From Murinocardiopsis flavida (GTDB lineage: Bacteria > Actinomycetota > Actinomycetes > Streptosporangiales > Streptosporangiaceae): a stretch of 64,000 nt of DNA. This document shows positions 7,067 to 15,267 of this stretch, piece after piece (positions within the stretch are counted from its first letter, which is position 1; every line of letters begins with the position of its first letter). Location of the stretch: assembly GCF_003014485.1 (NCBI RefSeq), contig NZ_PYGA01000014.1:1-64000 (forward strand). The letters run 5' to 3'. A model generated the notes under the pieces. The model was not told where the DNA came from and ran no database searches. It saw only the letters and a list, made by a program, of their open reading frames with translations. The position numbers were made by a program, and so were the translations under genes.

Positions 7067-7900
7067 TTAGGGGTGCACCCAGCCGTTCTTCTTGCAGCCC
7101 TTGAGGCTGAAGGTCTGCTGCTGCATGACGGGCGCGAGCCCGCTGCCGTCGCAGTCGACGTGGCCGTGGCCCAGCGCGTGGCCCACCTCGTGGTTGATCA
7201 CGTAGACGCGGTAGGTGTCGAGGTCGCCCTTGAAGTGGGGGACGCCCGACACCCAGCGGTTCTGGTTGATGATCACGTGCTTGCCCTGCGTGCACGACAC
7301 GACGCCGTTGGTGCTCAGCGGGGCGCACATCCGGTCGACGGTCTCGGGCGACGCCAGCGCCACGCGGATCTCGGCGTCGTCTGTGGAGCCGACCCGCTGG
7401 AACGCCATGTCGCCGTCGTTGCCCCAGCTTCGGGGGTCGCCGAGGATCTGTTCCACAGCGGCGGCGAAGTCGGCCGGCTTGCCGGGCAGCCCTTCCTCGA
7501 CCTCGACGGCGTAGCGCTTCAGCGGCCCTTTGCCGGCGACACCGCTCGTTCCCCCGACGGTCTTCAGGTCGCCCTTGCCGGAGCGGACCTCCTTCACCAC
7601 CGAGCGCTTCAGGACCGGGACCGGCGACGGCGACGGCGCCGGGCGCGCGGCGTCGTCGGGCTCCTTCTCCTCGTGCGAGCGCTGGTAGTCGGCCGCCTGG
7701 GGCTCGCCCTCGCGCATGCGCGACTGTGTGTCCTGGACAGGGCCCGACGCCAGCACGGTCACGCTGGCGGCGACGACGGCCAGTGCGAGCAGGACGGCGA
7801 ACGGGTACCGGCGCCGCCGGTGGTGGCGGCCCCGCGGCGTGCTGCCGGAACGGTACGCCGACCGGGCGCGGTACCTGCTGCTGCTGCCGGTACGGGACAT
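7067..7900 (-). CDS. DUF3152 membrane-anchored metallopeptidase-like protein
   Basis: A 277-residue protein. A basic N-terminal run (RHHRRRRY) precedes a single membrane segment (about residues 28-50), then a charged and Pro-rich linker, then the extracytoplasmic DUF3152 domain. That domain contains HEVGHALGHGH (about residues 237-247), the HExxHxxGxxH zinc motif of metzincin proteases with the central catalytic Glu replaced by the pattern H-E-V-G-H, so the Glu is present. Four Cys in the domain (DRMCAP, VSCTQG, VDCDG, LKGC) could form disulphides outside the cell. The family is common in actinobacteria without an assigned substrate. ATG 7900 was chosen because the hydrophobic segment begins shortly after it; GTG starts further upstream cannot be excluded. 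Confidence 0.82.
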   Translation of the reverse strand: MSRTGSSSRYRARSAYRSGSTPRGRHHRRRRYPFAVLLALAVVAASVTVLASGPVQDTQSRMREGEPQAADYQRSHEEKEPDDAARPAPSPSPVPVLKRSVVKEVRSGKGDLKTVGGTSGVAGKGPLKRYAVEVEEGLPGKPADFAAAVEQILGDPRSWGNDGDMAFQRVGSTDDAEIRVALASPETVDRMCAPLSTNGVVSCTQGKHVIINQNRWVSGVPHFKGDLDTYRVYVINHEVGHALGHGHVDCDGSGLAPVMQQQTFSLKGCKKNGWVHP

Positions 7901-8052
7901 GAGTTGGCGGTGGACCTTCCCGGGATGTGCGTGGATGTTCCCAGCATCGCAGATGGGCGGCTGATCTTCGGCGACCTCGCCGGTCGCGGCATGCCCTCGC
8001 CGGGTGGATAGCCTTGGAGTCCACGTTACGACCATGCGGAGGAAGATCGGCT

Positions 8053-8853
8053 GTGCGCATCGCGAGGTTCTCGTCAGGAGACGACGTCGGGTACGGGTTG
8101 GTCGATTTCGATCCCGACACCGGCGAGGAGTTCGTCTCCCGGATCAGCGGGCACCCCTTGATGGGTGACATCAGGCTCGTCGGGGAGCGCGCCCGGCTGG
8201 CCGACGTCCGCCTGCTCTCCCCGGTGCTGCCGAGCAAGGTGCTGTGCATCGGCAAGAACTACGCCGACCACGTCGCCGAGATGGCCGACATCACCGGTGC
8301 GGCCACCGAGGAGCCCGTGGTGTTCCTCAAGCCGTCCACCGCCGTGACCGGCCCCGACGACCCGGTGTTCTACCCGGGGGCATCCGAGCGGGTCGACTTC
8401 GAGGGCGAGCTCGCCATCGTCATCGGCAGGGTCGGCCGCGAGGTCCCGCCCGAGCGCGCGAAGGACGTCATCTTCGGGTACACCTGCGCCAACGACGTCA
8501 CAGCGCGCGACCTGCAAAAGCGCGACAAGCAGTGGACCCGGGGGAAGGGCTTCGACTCGTTCTGCCCCATCGGGCCGTGGATCGAGACCGGGCTGAGCCT
8601 GGAGGAGGCGTCCGACCTCAAGGTCACCACCACCCTCGACGGGGAGGTCGTGCAGGAGGGGCGCACCTCGCAGTTCATCCACGACATCCCGGCGATGATC
8701 TCCTACATCTCCTCGTTCACCACGCTGCTGCCCGGCGACGTCATCCTCACCGGCACCCCGGCGGGGGTCGGCCCCATGCGGGTCGGCCAGCAGGTCGCGG
8801 TGTCCATCGAGCGGATCGGCGAGCTGCGCAACCGGGTCGCCCGGCGCGACTGA
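8053..8853 (+). CDS. Fumarylacetoacetate hydrolase (FAH) family protein
   Basis: A 266-residue FAH-fold enzyme. The metal-binding acidic set of the family is visible: FEGELAIVIG gives the E-x-E pair and CANDVTARDLQ the Asp, followed by KGFDSFCPIGPW and LLPGDVILTGTPAGVG. Bacterial members act as hydratases, isomerases or decarboxylases (including oxaloacetate decarboxylase) on short keto-diacids, and the exact substrate cannot be read. GTG 8053 follows GGAGGAAG at good spacing. It lies 72 bases upstream of gltX, which has its own promoter. A FAH gene just before gltX is a familiar actinobacterial arrangement. Confidence 0.85.
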   Translation: MRIARFSSGDDVGYGLVDFDPDTGEEFVSRISGHPLMGDIRLVGERARLADVRLLSPVLPSKVLCIGKNYADHVAEMADITGAATEEPVVFLKPSTAVTGPDDPVFYPGASERVDFEGELAIVIGRVGREVPPERAKDVIFGYTCANDVTARDLQKRDKQWTRGKGFDSFCPIGPWIETGLSLEEASDLKVTTTLDGEVVQEGRTSQFIHDIPAMISYISSFTTLLPGDVILTGTPAGVGPMRVGQQVAVSIERIGELRNRVARRD

Positions 8854-8913
8854 CCCGCGCGGAGGGGCGGTCGGCGGCGCCGGCCGCCCCCGGCGTCCAC
8901 TCCCGTGCGGCCC

Positions 8914-8919
8914 TATCCT
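8914..8919 (+). promoter_or_regulatory. Promoter -10 of gltX, leaderless
   Basis: TATCCT matches the actinobacterial TANNNT -10 and ends six bases before the gltX GTG at 8926. There is no Shine-Dalgarno sequence in that gap, so transcription probably begins at the start codon. Confidence 0.65.
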
Positions 8920-8925
8920 GGACGG

Positions 8926-10365
8926 GTGACTGAGACTTCGATTCGCACCCGCTTCGCACCCTCCCCGACCGGCATGTTCCACGTCGGCGGTGCCCGGTCG
9001 GCCCTGTTCAACTGGGCGATCGCCCGGCAACGGCCCGAGGGTCGCATGGTGCTCCGGATCGAGGACACCGATGCCGCCCGCAACAAGCCCGAATGGACCG
9101 ACGGCATCATCCGGGCGCTCGCGCTGCTCGGCATCAACGAGGACGACCCGCACTTCGAGGGCCCGTACTTCCAGTCCGACTTCGCCGAGAAGCACCGCGA
9201 GACCGCCCTCGCGCTGTACAAGGACGGCAGGGCCTACTACTGCGACTGCACCCGCGAGCAGGTGCAGGAGCGGCGCGACAACCCCAATCTCGGCTACGAC
9301 GGCTTCTGCCGCGACCGCGGCCTCACGGCGGGGCCGGGCCGGGCCCTGCGGTTCCGCATCCCCGACGGCGGGCCGACCATTGTCGACGACCGCATTCGCG
9401 GCCGGGTGGAGTTCGAGCACGGCGCGATGGAGGACTTCGTCGTCGCGCGCGCCGACGGCTCCCCCCTGTTCGTGCTCGCCAACGTCGTCGACGACGTCGA
9501 GATGCGCATCACGCACGTCGTCCGCGGCGAGGAGCACCTGTCCAACACCCCCAAGCAGCAGCTGCTGTGGGAGGCGCTCGGGCACACCCCGCCCGTGTGG
9601 GCGCACCTGCCGGTCATCGTGAACGAGAAGCGGCAGAAGCTGTCCAAGCGGCGCGACAAGGTCGCCCTGGAGAGCTACCTCGACGAGGGCTACCTCCCCG
9701 AGGCCATGGTGAACTACCTGATGCTGCTGGGCTGGGCGCCGGGCGGCGACCGCGAGATCATGCCGTGGTCGGAGATGGCGCCGCTGTTCGCGCTCTCCGA
9801 TGTGAACAGCTCCAGCGCGTTCTTCGACGAGAAGAAGCTGCGGGCGTTCAACGGCGAGTACATCCGCGCCCTGCCGCTCGCCGAGTTCATGTCCCGCTGC
9901 GGGCCGTGGCTCGCCGACGACGTCGCCCCCTGGCCGGCCGCCAACTACGACGACGCCGTGTTCCGCGCGATCGCCCCGCTGGCGCAGAGCCGCATCGCCG
10001 TGCTCAGCGAGATCGTGCCCAACGTCGACTTCCTGTTCCTCGACGCGCCGGTCGAGGACGACCAGAGCTGGAACAAGGCCATGAAGCCGGGGGTCGGCGC
10101 CGAGATGCTCGCCGCGGCGATCGGGCGCTTCGCCGATCCCGGTCTGGTGTGGGAGGCCGAGGCGCTGAAGGCCGCGCTGGAGGAGGCGGGCGCCGGACTG
10201 GGGCTAAAGCTCGGCAAGGCGCAGGCGCCCGTCCGGGTGGCCGTCACCGGGCGCACGGTGGGGCTGCCGCTGTTCGAGTCGCTGGAGCTGCTGGGCCGCG
10301 AGCGCGTCCTCGCGCGGCTGCGCGCGGCGGCCGACCGACTCGCCGCACAGCAGTCGGCGGAGTGA
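8926..10365 (+). CDS. gltX: Glutamyl-tRNA synthetase, probably non-discriminating
   Basis: A 479-residue class I aminoacyl-tRNA synthetase. The HIGH-type motif lies in [18 protein letters not shown] at residues 11-28, and the KMSKS-type loop is KLSKRRDK near residue 238. Length and the C-terminal anticodon-binding helical domain are normal. Actinobacteria generally lack GlnRS and use one GluRS to charge both tRNA-Glu and tRNA-Gln, the latter then amidated by GatCAB; this is family knowledge, not visible here. The genes for both substrate tRNAs follow directly downstream. GTG 8926 is chosen because it begins the conserved sequence and follows a -10 hexamer at leaderless spacing. Confidence 0.95.
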   Translation: MTETSIRTRFAPSPTGMFHVGGARSALFNWAIARQRPEGRMVLRIEDTDAARNKPEWTDGIIRALALLGINEDDPHFEGPYFQSDFAEKHRETALALYKDGRAYYCDCTREQVQERRDNPNLGYDGFCRDRGLTAGPGRALRFRIPDGGPTIVDDRIRGRVEFEHGAMEDFVVARADGSPLFVLANVVDDVEMRITHVVRGEEHLSNTPKQQLLWEALGHTPPVWAHLPVIVNEKRQKLSKRRDKVALESYLDEGYLPEAMVNYLMLLGWAPGGDREIMPWSEMAPLFALSDVNSSSAFFDEKKLRAFNGEYIRALPLAEFMSRCGPWLADDVAPWPAANYDDAVFRAIAPLAQSRIAVLSEIVPNVDFLFLDAPVEDDQSWNKAMKPGVGAEMLAAAIGRFADPGLVWEAEALKAALEEAGAGLGLKLGKAQAPVRVAVTGRTVGLPLFESLELLGRERVLARLRAAADRLAAQQSAE

Positions 10366-10564
10366 GCCGGGGGAGTGCTCCGGTGGCGTGAGCCGACGGG
10401 GTGAGCCGGGGGAGCGCTCCGGGGGTGCTCCGGTGCGCCCGTCGGGGCGCGGGGGAGTGCGCTGTGCCATCCGCAATCCGTTCGCGGGCACTCCGCGAGT
10501 CCGCTAAGGTTGTTCCTGCGCCGAGGGGAGCGAAACCCGATTTGGGTCGGTCCCCTAAGAGCAC

Positions 10565-10636
10565 TGGGGTATGGTGTAATCGGCAGCACGACTGATTCTG
10601 GTTCAGTTAGTCTAGGTTCGAGTCCTGGTACCCCAG
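10565..10636 (+). tRNA. tRNA-Gln (CTG anticodon)
   Basis: A 72-base cloverleaf: acceptor arms TGGGGTA (10565-10571) and TACCCCA (10629-10635), discriminator G 10636, and a T arm with GGTTCGAGTCC. The anticodon loop TTCTGGT reads CTG, decoding CAG. CCA is not encoded. It lies 200 bases after gltX, whose product probably charges it with glutamate first. Confidence 0.95.
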
Positions 10637-10640
10637 CACG

Positions 10641-10692
10641 TGGCAACCGTTTTCGGTTGTCATCGCAGAGCCGGGAGTCGAGACCCCGGCTC
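10641..10692 (+). other. Two tandem hairpins between tRNA genes
   Basis: The first stem pairs 10641-10649 with 10654-10662 (TTTT loop, one G-T pair). The second pairs GAGCCGGG 10668-10675 with 10685-10692. They sit between tRNA-Gln and the first tRNA-Glu and may act as a weak terminator or as processing structures. There is no T tract. Confidence 0.45.
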
Positions 10693-10700
10693 GTCCACCG

Positions 10701-10773
10701 GCCCCCGTCGTCTAGTGGCCTAGGACGCCGCCCTCTCAAGGCGGTAACGGCGGTTCGAATCCGCTCGGGGGTA
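10701..10773 (+). tRNA. tRNA-Glu (CTC anticodon), copy 1
   Basis: A 73-base cloverleaf starting GCCCCCG with acceptor complement CGGGGGT (first pair G-T) at 10766-10772 and discriminator A 10773. The anticodon loop CTCTCAA in a CCGCC/GGCGG stem reads CTC, decoding GAG. The T arm holds GGTTCGAATCC. CCA is not encoded. Confidence 0.96.
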
Positions 10774-10888
10774 CGCACGAAGATCCGCTTCCACTCCGGT
10801 GGTCGCGGTTGCCGGGGCGCAGGTCGGCTCCGGTGCAGGGCCGCGGTACCCGTCGGCGCGAGCCGAGGAACCGCGTGGAGTCCGGCAG

Positions 10889-10961
10889 GCCCCCGTCGTC
10901 TAGTGGCCTAGGACGCCGCCCTCTCAAGGCGGTAACGGCGGTTCGAATCCGCTCGGGGGTA
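10889..10961 (+). tRNA. tRNA-Glu (CTC anticodon), copy 2
   Basis: Base-for-base the same 73-base gene as the copy at 10701-10773, separated from it by 115 bases of unrelated sequence. The duplication therefore covers the tRNA alone. A strong terminator follows three bases later. Confidence 0.96.
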
Positions 10962-10963
10962 CC

Positions 10964-10992
10964 AGTCCTCGTCCCAGCGACGAGGACTTTTT
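10964..10992 (+). terminator. Intrinsic terminator of the tRNA cluster
   Basis: AGTCCTCGTC (10964-10973) pairs perfectly with 10979-10988 around a 5-base loop and runs into TTTTT at 10988-10992. This is a textbook Rho-independent terminator for the tRNA transcript. Confidence 0.9.
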
Positions 10993-11012
10993 GCTGTCCC
11001 CCTTTCTTCGCG

Positions 11013-11669
11013 TCAGGCGCCGGCGCCCGGGCGCGGCCTCCCGAAGCTGCGGGCCGAGGCGTCCTCCTGGGCGAGCCGGTGCAGCGCCGCGAGGGCCTGC
11101 TCCAACCGTGCGGTGACGATGACCACGTGCTCCAGGGTCTGGTCGCGCGGGGCGTCGGGGTCGATGACGGTGAGGTCGTCCTCTGCGGCGATCTCGGCCG
11201 CCCGCGCATAGCTGCGCAGGATCCGCGTGCTGACCGGGCGCCCGATCCGGTCGGTCGCGGCGAGTGCGGCGGCGAGCCGGCCGCGGGCCGGCGACGACCG
11301 GGTGACCCGCCAGCCCAGTTCCGCGATGAGGGCGTCGGCCTCCTCCTGCGCCGCTGTCCATGCGGGGTCGCCCTCGGCCGGGCGGTGCGGCTCGGGTGCC
11401 AGGGCGTACATCGTGATGCCGAGCAGCCGGTGCAGGTCGCCGCCGTCCGCTGAGTCGAGTGCGGCCGTGATGGCGTGCACCTTCGCCAGTGGCGCGTCGC
11501 CGACCTCGACGAGCGCGCGGATGAGCCGCAGGCGGTGCAGGTGCGCTTCGCCGTACCGGGCCTGGGTGGCGCCGGTCGCCTCGCCTTTCGGCACGAGGCC
11601 TTCACGCAGGTAGTACTTGATCGTCGCGACGGATACCCCGCTGCGCCGGCTCAGTTCCGAGATCCGCAC
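11013..11669 (-). CDS. MerR-family transcriptional regulator
   Basis: A 218-residue regulator. The N-terminal winged helix is clear: RISELSRRSGVSVATIKYYLREGLVP (residues 2-27), then RYGEAHLHRLRLI. The rest is a long helical effector/dimer region rich in Ala and Arg; I see no Cys metal site, so the signal is probably not a metal. GTG 11669 follows GGGGAC and begins the conserved helix directly. It is divergent from a GDSL hydrolase gene, and the 76-base gap holds nested palindromes (11692-11735), so it likely controls its own and its neighbour's promoter. Confidence 0.87.
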   Translation of the reverse strand: MRISELSRRSGVSVATIKYYLREGLVPKGEATGATQARYGEAHLHRLRLIRALVEVGDAPLAKVHAITAALDSADGGDLHRLLGITMYALAPEPHRPAEGDPAWTAAQEEADALIAELGWRVTRSSPARGRLAAALAATDRIGRPVSTRILRSYARAAEIAAEDDLTVIDPDAPRDQTLEHVVIVTARLEQALAALHRLAQEDASARSFGRPRPGAGA

Positions 11670-11691
11670 CGCCGTCCCCTTTCCCGCTTGA

Positions 11692-11735
11692 TTGGATAGT
11701 ACTAGTCTCCAATATTGGAGAGTGTCGCTATCCAA
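11692..11735. promoter_or_regulatory. Nested palindromic operator in the divergent merR/GDSL promoter
   Basis: TTGGATAG (11692-11699) is repeated inverted at 11728-11735. Between them is a perfect 14-base palindrome, CTCCAATATTGGAG (11707-11720). MerR-type dimers bind such dyads between promoter elements. The symmetry lets one site serve both genes. Exact -35/-10 boxes are not obvious. Confidence 0.65.
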
Positions 11736-11745
11736 GGGAGGGCGC

Positions 11746-12579
11746 ATGGGCGAGGCCGGTGGGACCCGGGACGCGTCGGCCGGTCGTCCGGCACGCACCG
11801 AGCAGGTCGGCGCGGGGCGGATGCGGCGGATGCTGCTCGCCGCGGCCCAGGTGCTGGTCTGGGCGGCCGTTCCGGTCCTGGTCGTCCAGGGGCGCGGTGT
11901 CCGCAGGACGACGCCGCGCCTGCCCGAGGCGCGCGGCCCGGCCGGGGCCTCTCCCACGGCAGGGGAGCCGGTCGGTCCCCCGCTGCGGCTGCTGGTGGTG
12001 GGGGACTCCACCGCGGCGGGGGTCGGTGTCGAATCCCATGGCGACGGGATCGCCGGGCGGCTCGGTGCCGAACTGGCGGCGCGCACCGGGCGCGAGGTGC
12101 GGTGGCGGGTCGACGGCCGGTCCGGGCGCACGGCGCGCGACGTGCTCGCCGCACTGGCGCCCGGAGGCGGTGACCGGCCCGATGTCGTCCTGGTCCTGGT
12201 CGGTGTCAACGACGTGCTGCGGATGACGTCCGTGCGCGCCTACGCCCGGAGTGTCGGCGCGATCATCGCCGCGCTGCGCGAACGCCACGGAGCCGGCCCG
12301 GCCCTGGTCCTCGGCGCCGTCCCCGAGATGGGCGGCTTCCCCGCTCTGCCGTGGCCGCTGCGGCCCCTGCTGGGGCTGCGGGCCCGCGCCCTCGACGCGG
12401 CGGCAATGCGGGTATCGGCGGCCGAGCCGGGGGTCGCGCACGTCCCGATGCCGCGCGCCGACGGGGCCGCGGCGGAGTTCTACGCGGCCGACCGCTTCCA
12501 TCCCGGCGCGGCGGGATACGCACTGTGGGCGGCCGGCCTGGCCCCCGTGTGCCTTGCAGGGCGCGCCGAGGCGCGGTGA
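11746..12579 (+). CDS. SGNH/GDSL-family hydrolase (esterase/lipase-like), membrane-anchored or secreted
   Basis: A 277-residue protein. After a hydrophobic N-terminal segment (MLLAAAQVLVWAAVPVLVV, about residues 28-46) it shows the SGNH blocks: VVGDSTAAGVG with the nucleophile Ser, VLVGVNDVL with the Gly/Asn blocks, and DRFHPGAAGYALWA with the catalytic Asp-x-x-His. All four blocks are intact, so an active esterase or deacylase is likely, with unknown substrate. ATG 11746 follows GGGAGG. It is divergent from the MerR regulator and probably under its control through the palindromes between them. Confidence 0.85.
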   Translation: MGEAGGTRDASAGRPARTEQVGAGRMRRMLLAAAQVLVWAAVPVLVVQGRGVRRTTPRLPEARGPAGASPTAGEPVGPPLRLLVVGDSTAAGVGVESHGDGIAGRLGAELAARTGREVRWRVDGRSGRTARDVLAALAPGGGDRPDVVLVLVGVNDVLRMTSVRAYARSVGAIIAALRERHGAGPALVLGAVPEMGGFPALPWPLRPLLGLRARALDAAAMRVSAAEPGVAHVPMPRADGAAAEFYAADRFHPGAAGYALWAAGLAPVCLAGRAEAR

Positions 12580-12601
12580 GGCGGTGACCGCCCGGGTTCC
12601 G

Positions 12602-12650
12602 TAGGATCACGGCCACGGCGGAACGGCCGCATACCCCGGGCCGTTGCCGT
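12602..12650 (+). promoter_or_regulatory. Promoter -10 and structured 5' leader of the first sorbosone dehydrogenase gene
   Basis: TAGGAT (12602-12607) fits TANNNT. Directly after it a 12-base-pair hairpin with a 2-base bulge can form (12615-12619 plus 12622-12628 with 12639-12650), placing a strong stem at the predicted 5' end of the mRNA. It may stabilise the message or be a regulatory stem. Confidence 0.5.
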
Positions 12651-12698
12651 AGTGAGCACGTCGAGCCATCGGGTCGCCGGCACCGGGAGACGAACATC

Positions 12699-13826
12699 AT
12701 GAGGCACCGCGCTGGAACCGCCGCGTTCGGGGCGGCGGTCCTGCTGGCCGCCGGGTGCACCGGCGGCGGCGAGGTCGGGTCCCCCGCCGATCCCGAGTCC
12801 GGGGGCGGCTCCGCCGCGCCCAGCACCTCGGCCGAGCGGCTGGTGCCGCCCGGCGACCCCTCCGACATCGCCACCGGCCTCGAAGTGCCCTGGTCCACCG
12901 CCTTCCTGCCCGACGGCGGCGCCCTGGTGAGCGAGCGCGACTCCGCGCGCATCGTCCGGGTCGGCGCCGACGGCGGCGTCGACGAGGTCGGCCGGGTCGA
13001 GGGCGTCGAACCGCAGGGCGAGGGCGGGCTGCTCGGGCTCGCCGTGTCGCCCGGCTTCCGCCAGGACTCCTACATCTACGCCTATTTCACCGGTGCCGAG
13101 GACAACCGGATCGTGCGCATGACCTACGACCCCGACGACGGCCTCGGCGCGCCGAAGGTGATCCTCGACGGCATCCCCAGTGCCGGCCACCACAACGGCG
13201 GCCGGATCGCGTTCGGCCCCGACGGCATGCTGTACGCGGCCACCGGCGACGCGGGCGACGACGGCACCGCCCAGGACACCGGTTCGCTTGGCGGCAAGAT
13301 CCTGCGCATGACCCCCGCGGGCGAGCCGGCGGCCGACAACCCGTTCGACAACCTCGTCTACAGCTACGGGCACCGCAACGTCCAGGGCCTCGCCTGGGAC
13401 GAGAAGGACCGGCTGTTCGGCATCGAGTTCGGCCAGAACACCTTCGACGAGGTGAACCTGATCGAGGCGGGCGGCAACTACGGCTGGCCCGAGGTCGAGG
13501 GTGTGGGCGAGGACGCCGAGTACGTCGACCCCGTCGTCACCTGGGACACCGGCGAGGCGTCGCCGAGCGGGGCGGCGATCGCCGGGGGGTCGCTGTGGGT
13601 GGCCGCGCTGCGCGGTGAGCGGCTGTGGCGGGTGCCGCTCACCGGCGACGCCGACGACCCCGTTGCGGCGCCCGAGGCGCTGTTCGTGGGCGAGTACGGC
13701 CGGCTGCGCTCCGTCGACGCCGCACCGGGCGGCGCGGAGATCTGGGTGACCACCAGCAACCGCGACGGACGCGGGTCCCCGTCCGACGGCGACGACCGTA
13801 TCCTGCGCGTCCCGCTCGACAAGTGA
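12699..13826 (+). CDS. PQQ-type glucose/sorbosone dehydrogenase lipoprotein (copy 1)
   Basis: A 375-residue lipoprotein: signal with lipobox LAAGC, a disordered linker to about residue 50, then a six-bladed beta-propeller of the soluble glucose dehydrogenase/sorbosone dehydrogenase family. Family landmarks are EGGLLGLAVSPGF, AGHHNGGRIAFGPDGMLYAATGDAG, LGGKILRM, YSYGHRNVQGLAW and EAGGNYGWP. In PQQ-dependent members the His of the HHNGG loop and the GHRN loop contact cofactor and substrate, and both are present. Actinobacterial homologues are often of unknown substrate. ATG 12699 follows GGGAGA. A paralogue lies 203 bases downstream on the same strand. Confidence 0.88.
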   Translation: MRHRAGTAAFGAAVLLAAGCTGGGEVGSPADPESGGGSAAPSTSAERLVPPGDPSDIATGLEVPWSTAFLPDGGALVSERDSARIVRVGADGGVDEVGRVEGVEPQGEGGLLGLAVSPGFRQDSYIYAYFTGAEDNRIVRMTYDPDDGLGAPKVILDGIPSAGHHNGGRIAFGPDGMLYAATGDAGDDGTAQDTGSLGGKILRMTPAGEPAADNPFDNLVYSYGHRNVQGLAWDEKDRLFGIEFGQNTFDEVNLIEAGGNYGWPEVEGVGEDAEYVDPVVTWDTGEASPSGAAIAGGSLWVAALRGERLWRVPLTGDADDPVAAPEALFVGEYGRLRSVDAAPGGAEIWVTTSNRDGRGSPSDGDDRILRVPLDK

Positions 13827-14028
13827 CGATTCCCGCCGCGAACGGCGCCTCGTATTGCCGTTCGGTTACTTTCCGCTGCGCATGTGCGGATTCCGCTGAG
13901 AAGCCCCGCGTTCAATGCGTAACGTAGTGAGTGCGGAGCGTGACATTGGGTGCTGGGGCCGTTAGCCGGTCCCGGGCGCGATGACCGCCGTTCCGCGAGG
14001 ACGGCGAAGCGGGTGTCGGAGGCGGGAA

Positions 14029-15111
14029 ATGAAGCGGACTGCCGGTGCCGCCGCCATGGTGTTCACGCTGCTGCTCGCGGGGTGCGCCGACGGCGTATCC
14101 GAGGACCGTCCGCGCCGCAGGGTCGACCCGGTGCGCGACGTGGCCGCCGGGCCCGCGAACGCCGGCGTCCCGGTGGAGGTCGCCGACGGCGTTGACGCGC
14201 CGGGGCCGATCGCCTTCCTGCCCGGCGGCGACGCCCTGGTGGGCGAGCGGGGGTCGGCGCGCGTCCTGCGGGTCCCCCGCAAGGGCGGCCCCAGTGTGGT
14301 GGGGACGGTCGCGGGGGCCCGCCCGCGCGGCGGGGGCGGCGTCCTCGGCCTCGCCGTCTCGCCGGACTTCGCCGAGGACGCCGCCGTCTTCGCCTACTAC
14401 AGCGGAGCGGCGGACGACCGGATCGTGCGCATGACCTACCGGCAGGGGGAGGGGTTCGGGCCGCAGCAGGTCCTGGTCGACGGCATCCCCCGATCGTCGC
14501 GCCGGCCCGGGGGCCGCATCGCGTTCGGCCCCGACGGCATGCTGTACGCGGGCACCGGCGACGCCGGGGCCCGCGCCCAGGACCCCGAGTCCCTCGGCGG
14601 CAAGATCCTGCGGATGACGGCCAAGGGCCGTCCCGCCGACCGCAACCCGTTCGGCAACCTCGTCTACAGCTACGGCCACCGCGACGTCGAGGGGCTGGCG
14701 TGGGACGCGCAGGGCCGCATGTTCGGCGTGGAGTCGGGCCGGGGCACCCCCGGTGAGCTGAACCTGATCCAGCCGGGCGGGAACTACGGCTGGCCCGACG
14801 CCGAAGAGGAAGGGGCGGCCGAGGGCGGCGCCTCGCGTTTCCTCGCGCCTCTGCACACCTGGCGGCCGGGGGACGCGATGTCCGCCGGCGCCGCGGCGGC
14901 GGGTGGGTCGCTATGGGTCGCCGCGCCGCGCGGCGGGGACCTGTGGCAGGTACCGCTGACCGGCGGGGAGCGGCGCCCGATCGGCCCGCCCGAAACGCTG
15001 TTCGCGGGAGCGTACGGGCGCATCGAGTCGGTCGCCGCGGCGCCGAACGGCGCCGAGGTCTGGGTCGGCGCCGGCCGCGACCGGATCCTGCGGATCCCCC
15101 TGCGCCGCTGA
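14029..15111 (+). CDS. Glucose/sorbosone dehydrogenase-like lipoprotein (copy 2, diverged)
   Basis: A 360-residue paralogue of the upstream gene with the same layout: lipobox LLAGC, linker, then a propeller with GGVLGLAVSPDF, GRIAFGPDGMLYAGTGDAG, LGGKILRM, YSYGHRDVEGLAW and QPGGNYGWP. It differs at a key place: the HHNGG loop of copy 1 is replaced by RRPGG, so the His expected to act in catalysis is missing, and the Asp-rich lid segments are shortened. It may have lost dehydrogenase activity or changed substrate. ATG 14029 follows AGGCGGGAA. It ends 157 bases before the convergent ndgR. Confidence 0.85.
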   Translation: MKRTAGAAAMVFTLLLAGCADGVSEDRPRRRVDPVRDVAAGPANAGVPVEVADGVDAPGPIAFLPGGDALVGERGSARVLRVPRKGGPSVVGTVAGARPRGGGGVLGLAVSPDFAEDAAVFAYYSGAADDRIVRMTYRQGEGFGPQQVLVDGIPRSSRRPGGRIAFGPDGMLYAGTGDAGARAQDPESLGGKILRMTAKGRPADRNPFGNLVYSYGHRDVEGLAWDAQGRMFGVESGRGTPGELNLIQPGGNYGWPDAEEEGAAEGGASRFLAPLHTWRPGDAMSAGAAAAGGSLWVAAPRGGDLWQVPLTGGERRPIGPPETLFAGAYGRIESVAAAPNGAEVWVGAGRDRILRIPLRR

Positions 15112-15200
15112 GCCCCGCCGCACCACGCCTCACCCCGCCGCGCTCCGGGCGGCGCGGCCCGGAGCGCGCCCGCTGCCATCCGCTGCCGCCCGGAGCGGCG

Positions 15201-15230
15201 CGGGACGGCGCGGGACGGCGCGGGACGGCC
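15201..15230. repeat. Three tandem copies of a 10-base unit
   Basis: CGGGACGGCG occurs at 15201-15210 and 15211-15220, with a third copy at 15221-15230 differing in the last base. It lies in the non-coding gap between convergent genes, just before the terminator hairpin. A short slippage repeat is the simplest reading. Confidence 0.8.
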
Positions 15231-15237
15231 CGGAATG

Positions 15238-15259
15238 GCGGGGCCCTACAGGGCCCCGC
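15238..15259. terminator. Bidirectional terminator between the dehydrogenase gene and ndgR
   Basis: GCGGGGCCC (15238-15246) pairs perfectly with 15251-15259 around a 4-base loop, between two convergent stop codons. Confidence 0.75.
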
Positions 15260-15267
15260 GAGTCACG

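Noticed and set aside
10641-10692. Two hairpins as a further tRNA
   Set aside because: No anticodon stem or T arm can be drawn; they are simple stems.
15201-15230. Regulatory iteron array
   Set aside because: Only three 10-base copies in a gap between convergent genes, with no nearby replication or regulator gene; slippage is simpler.
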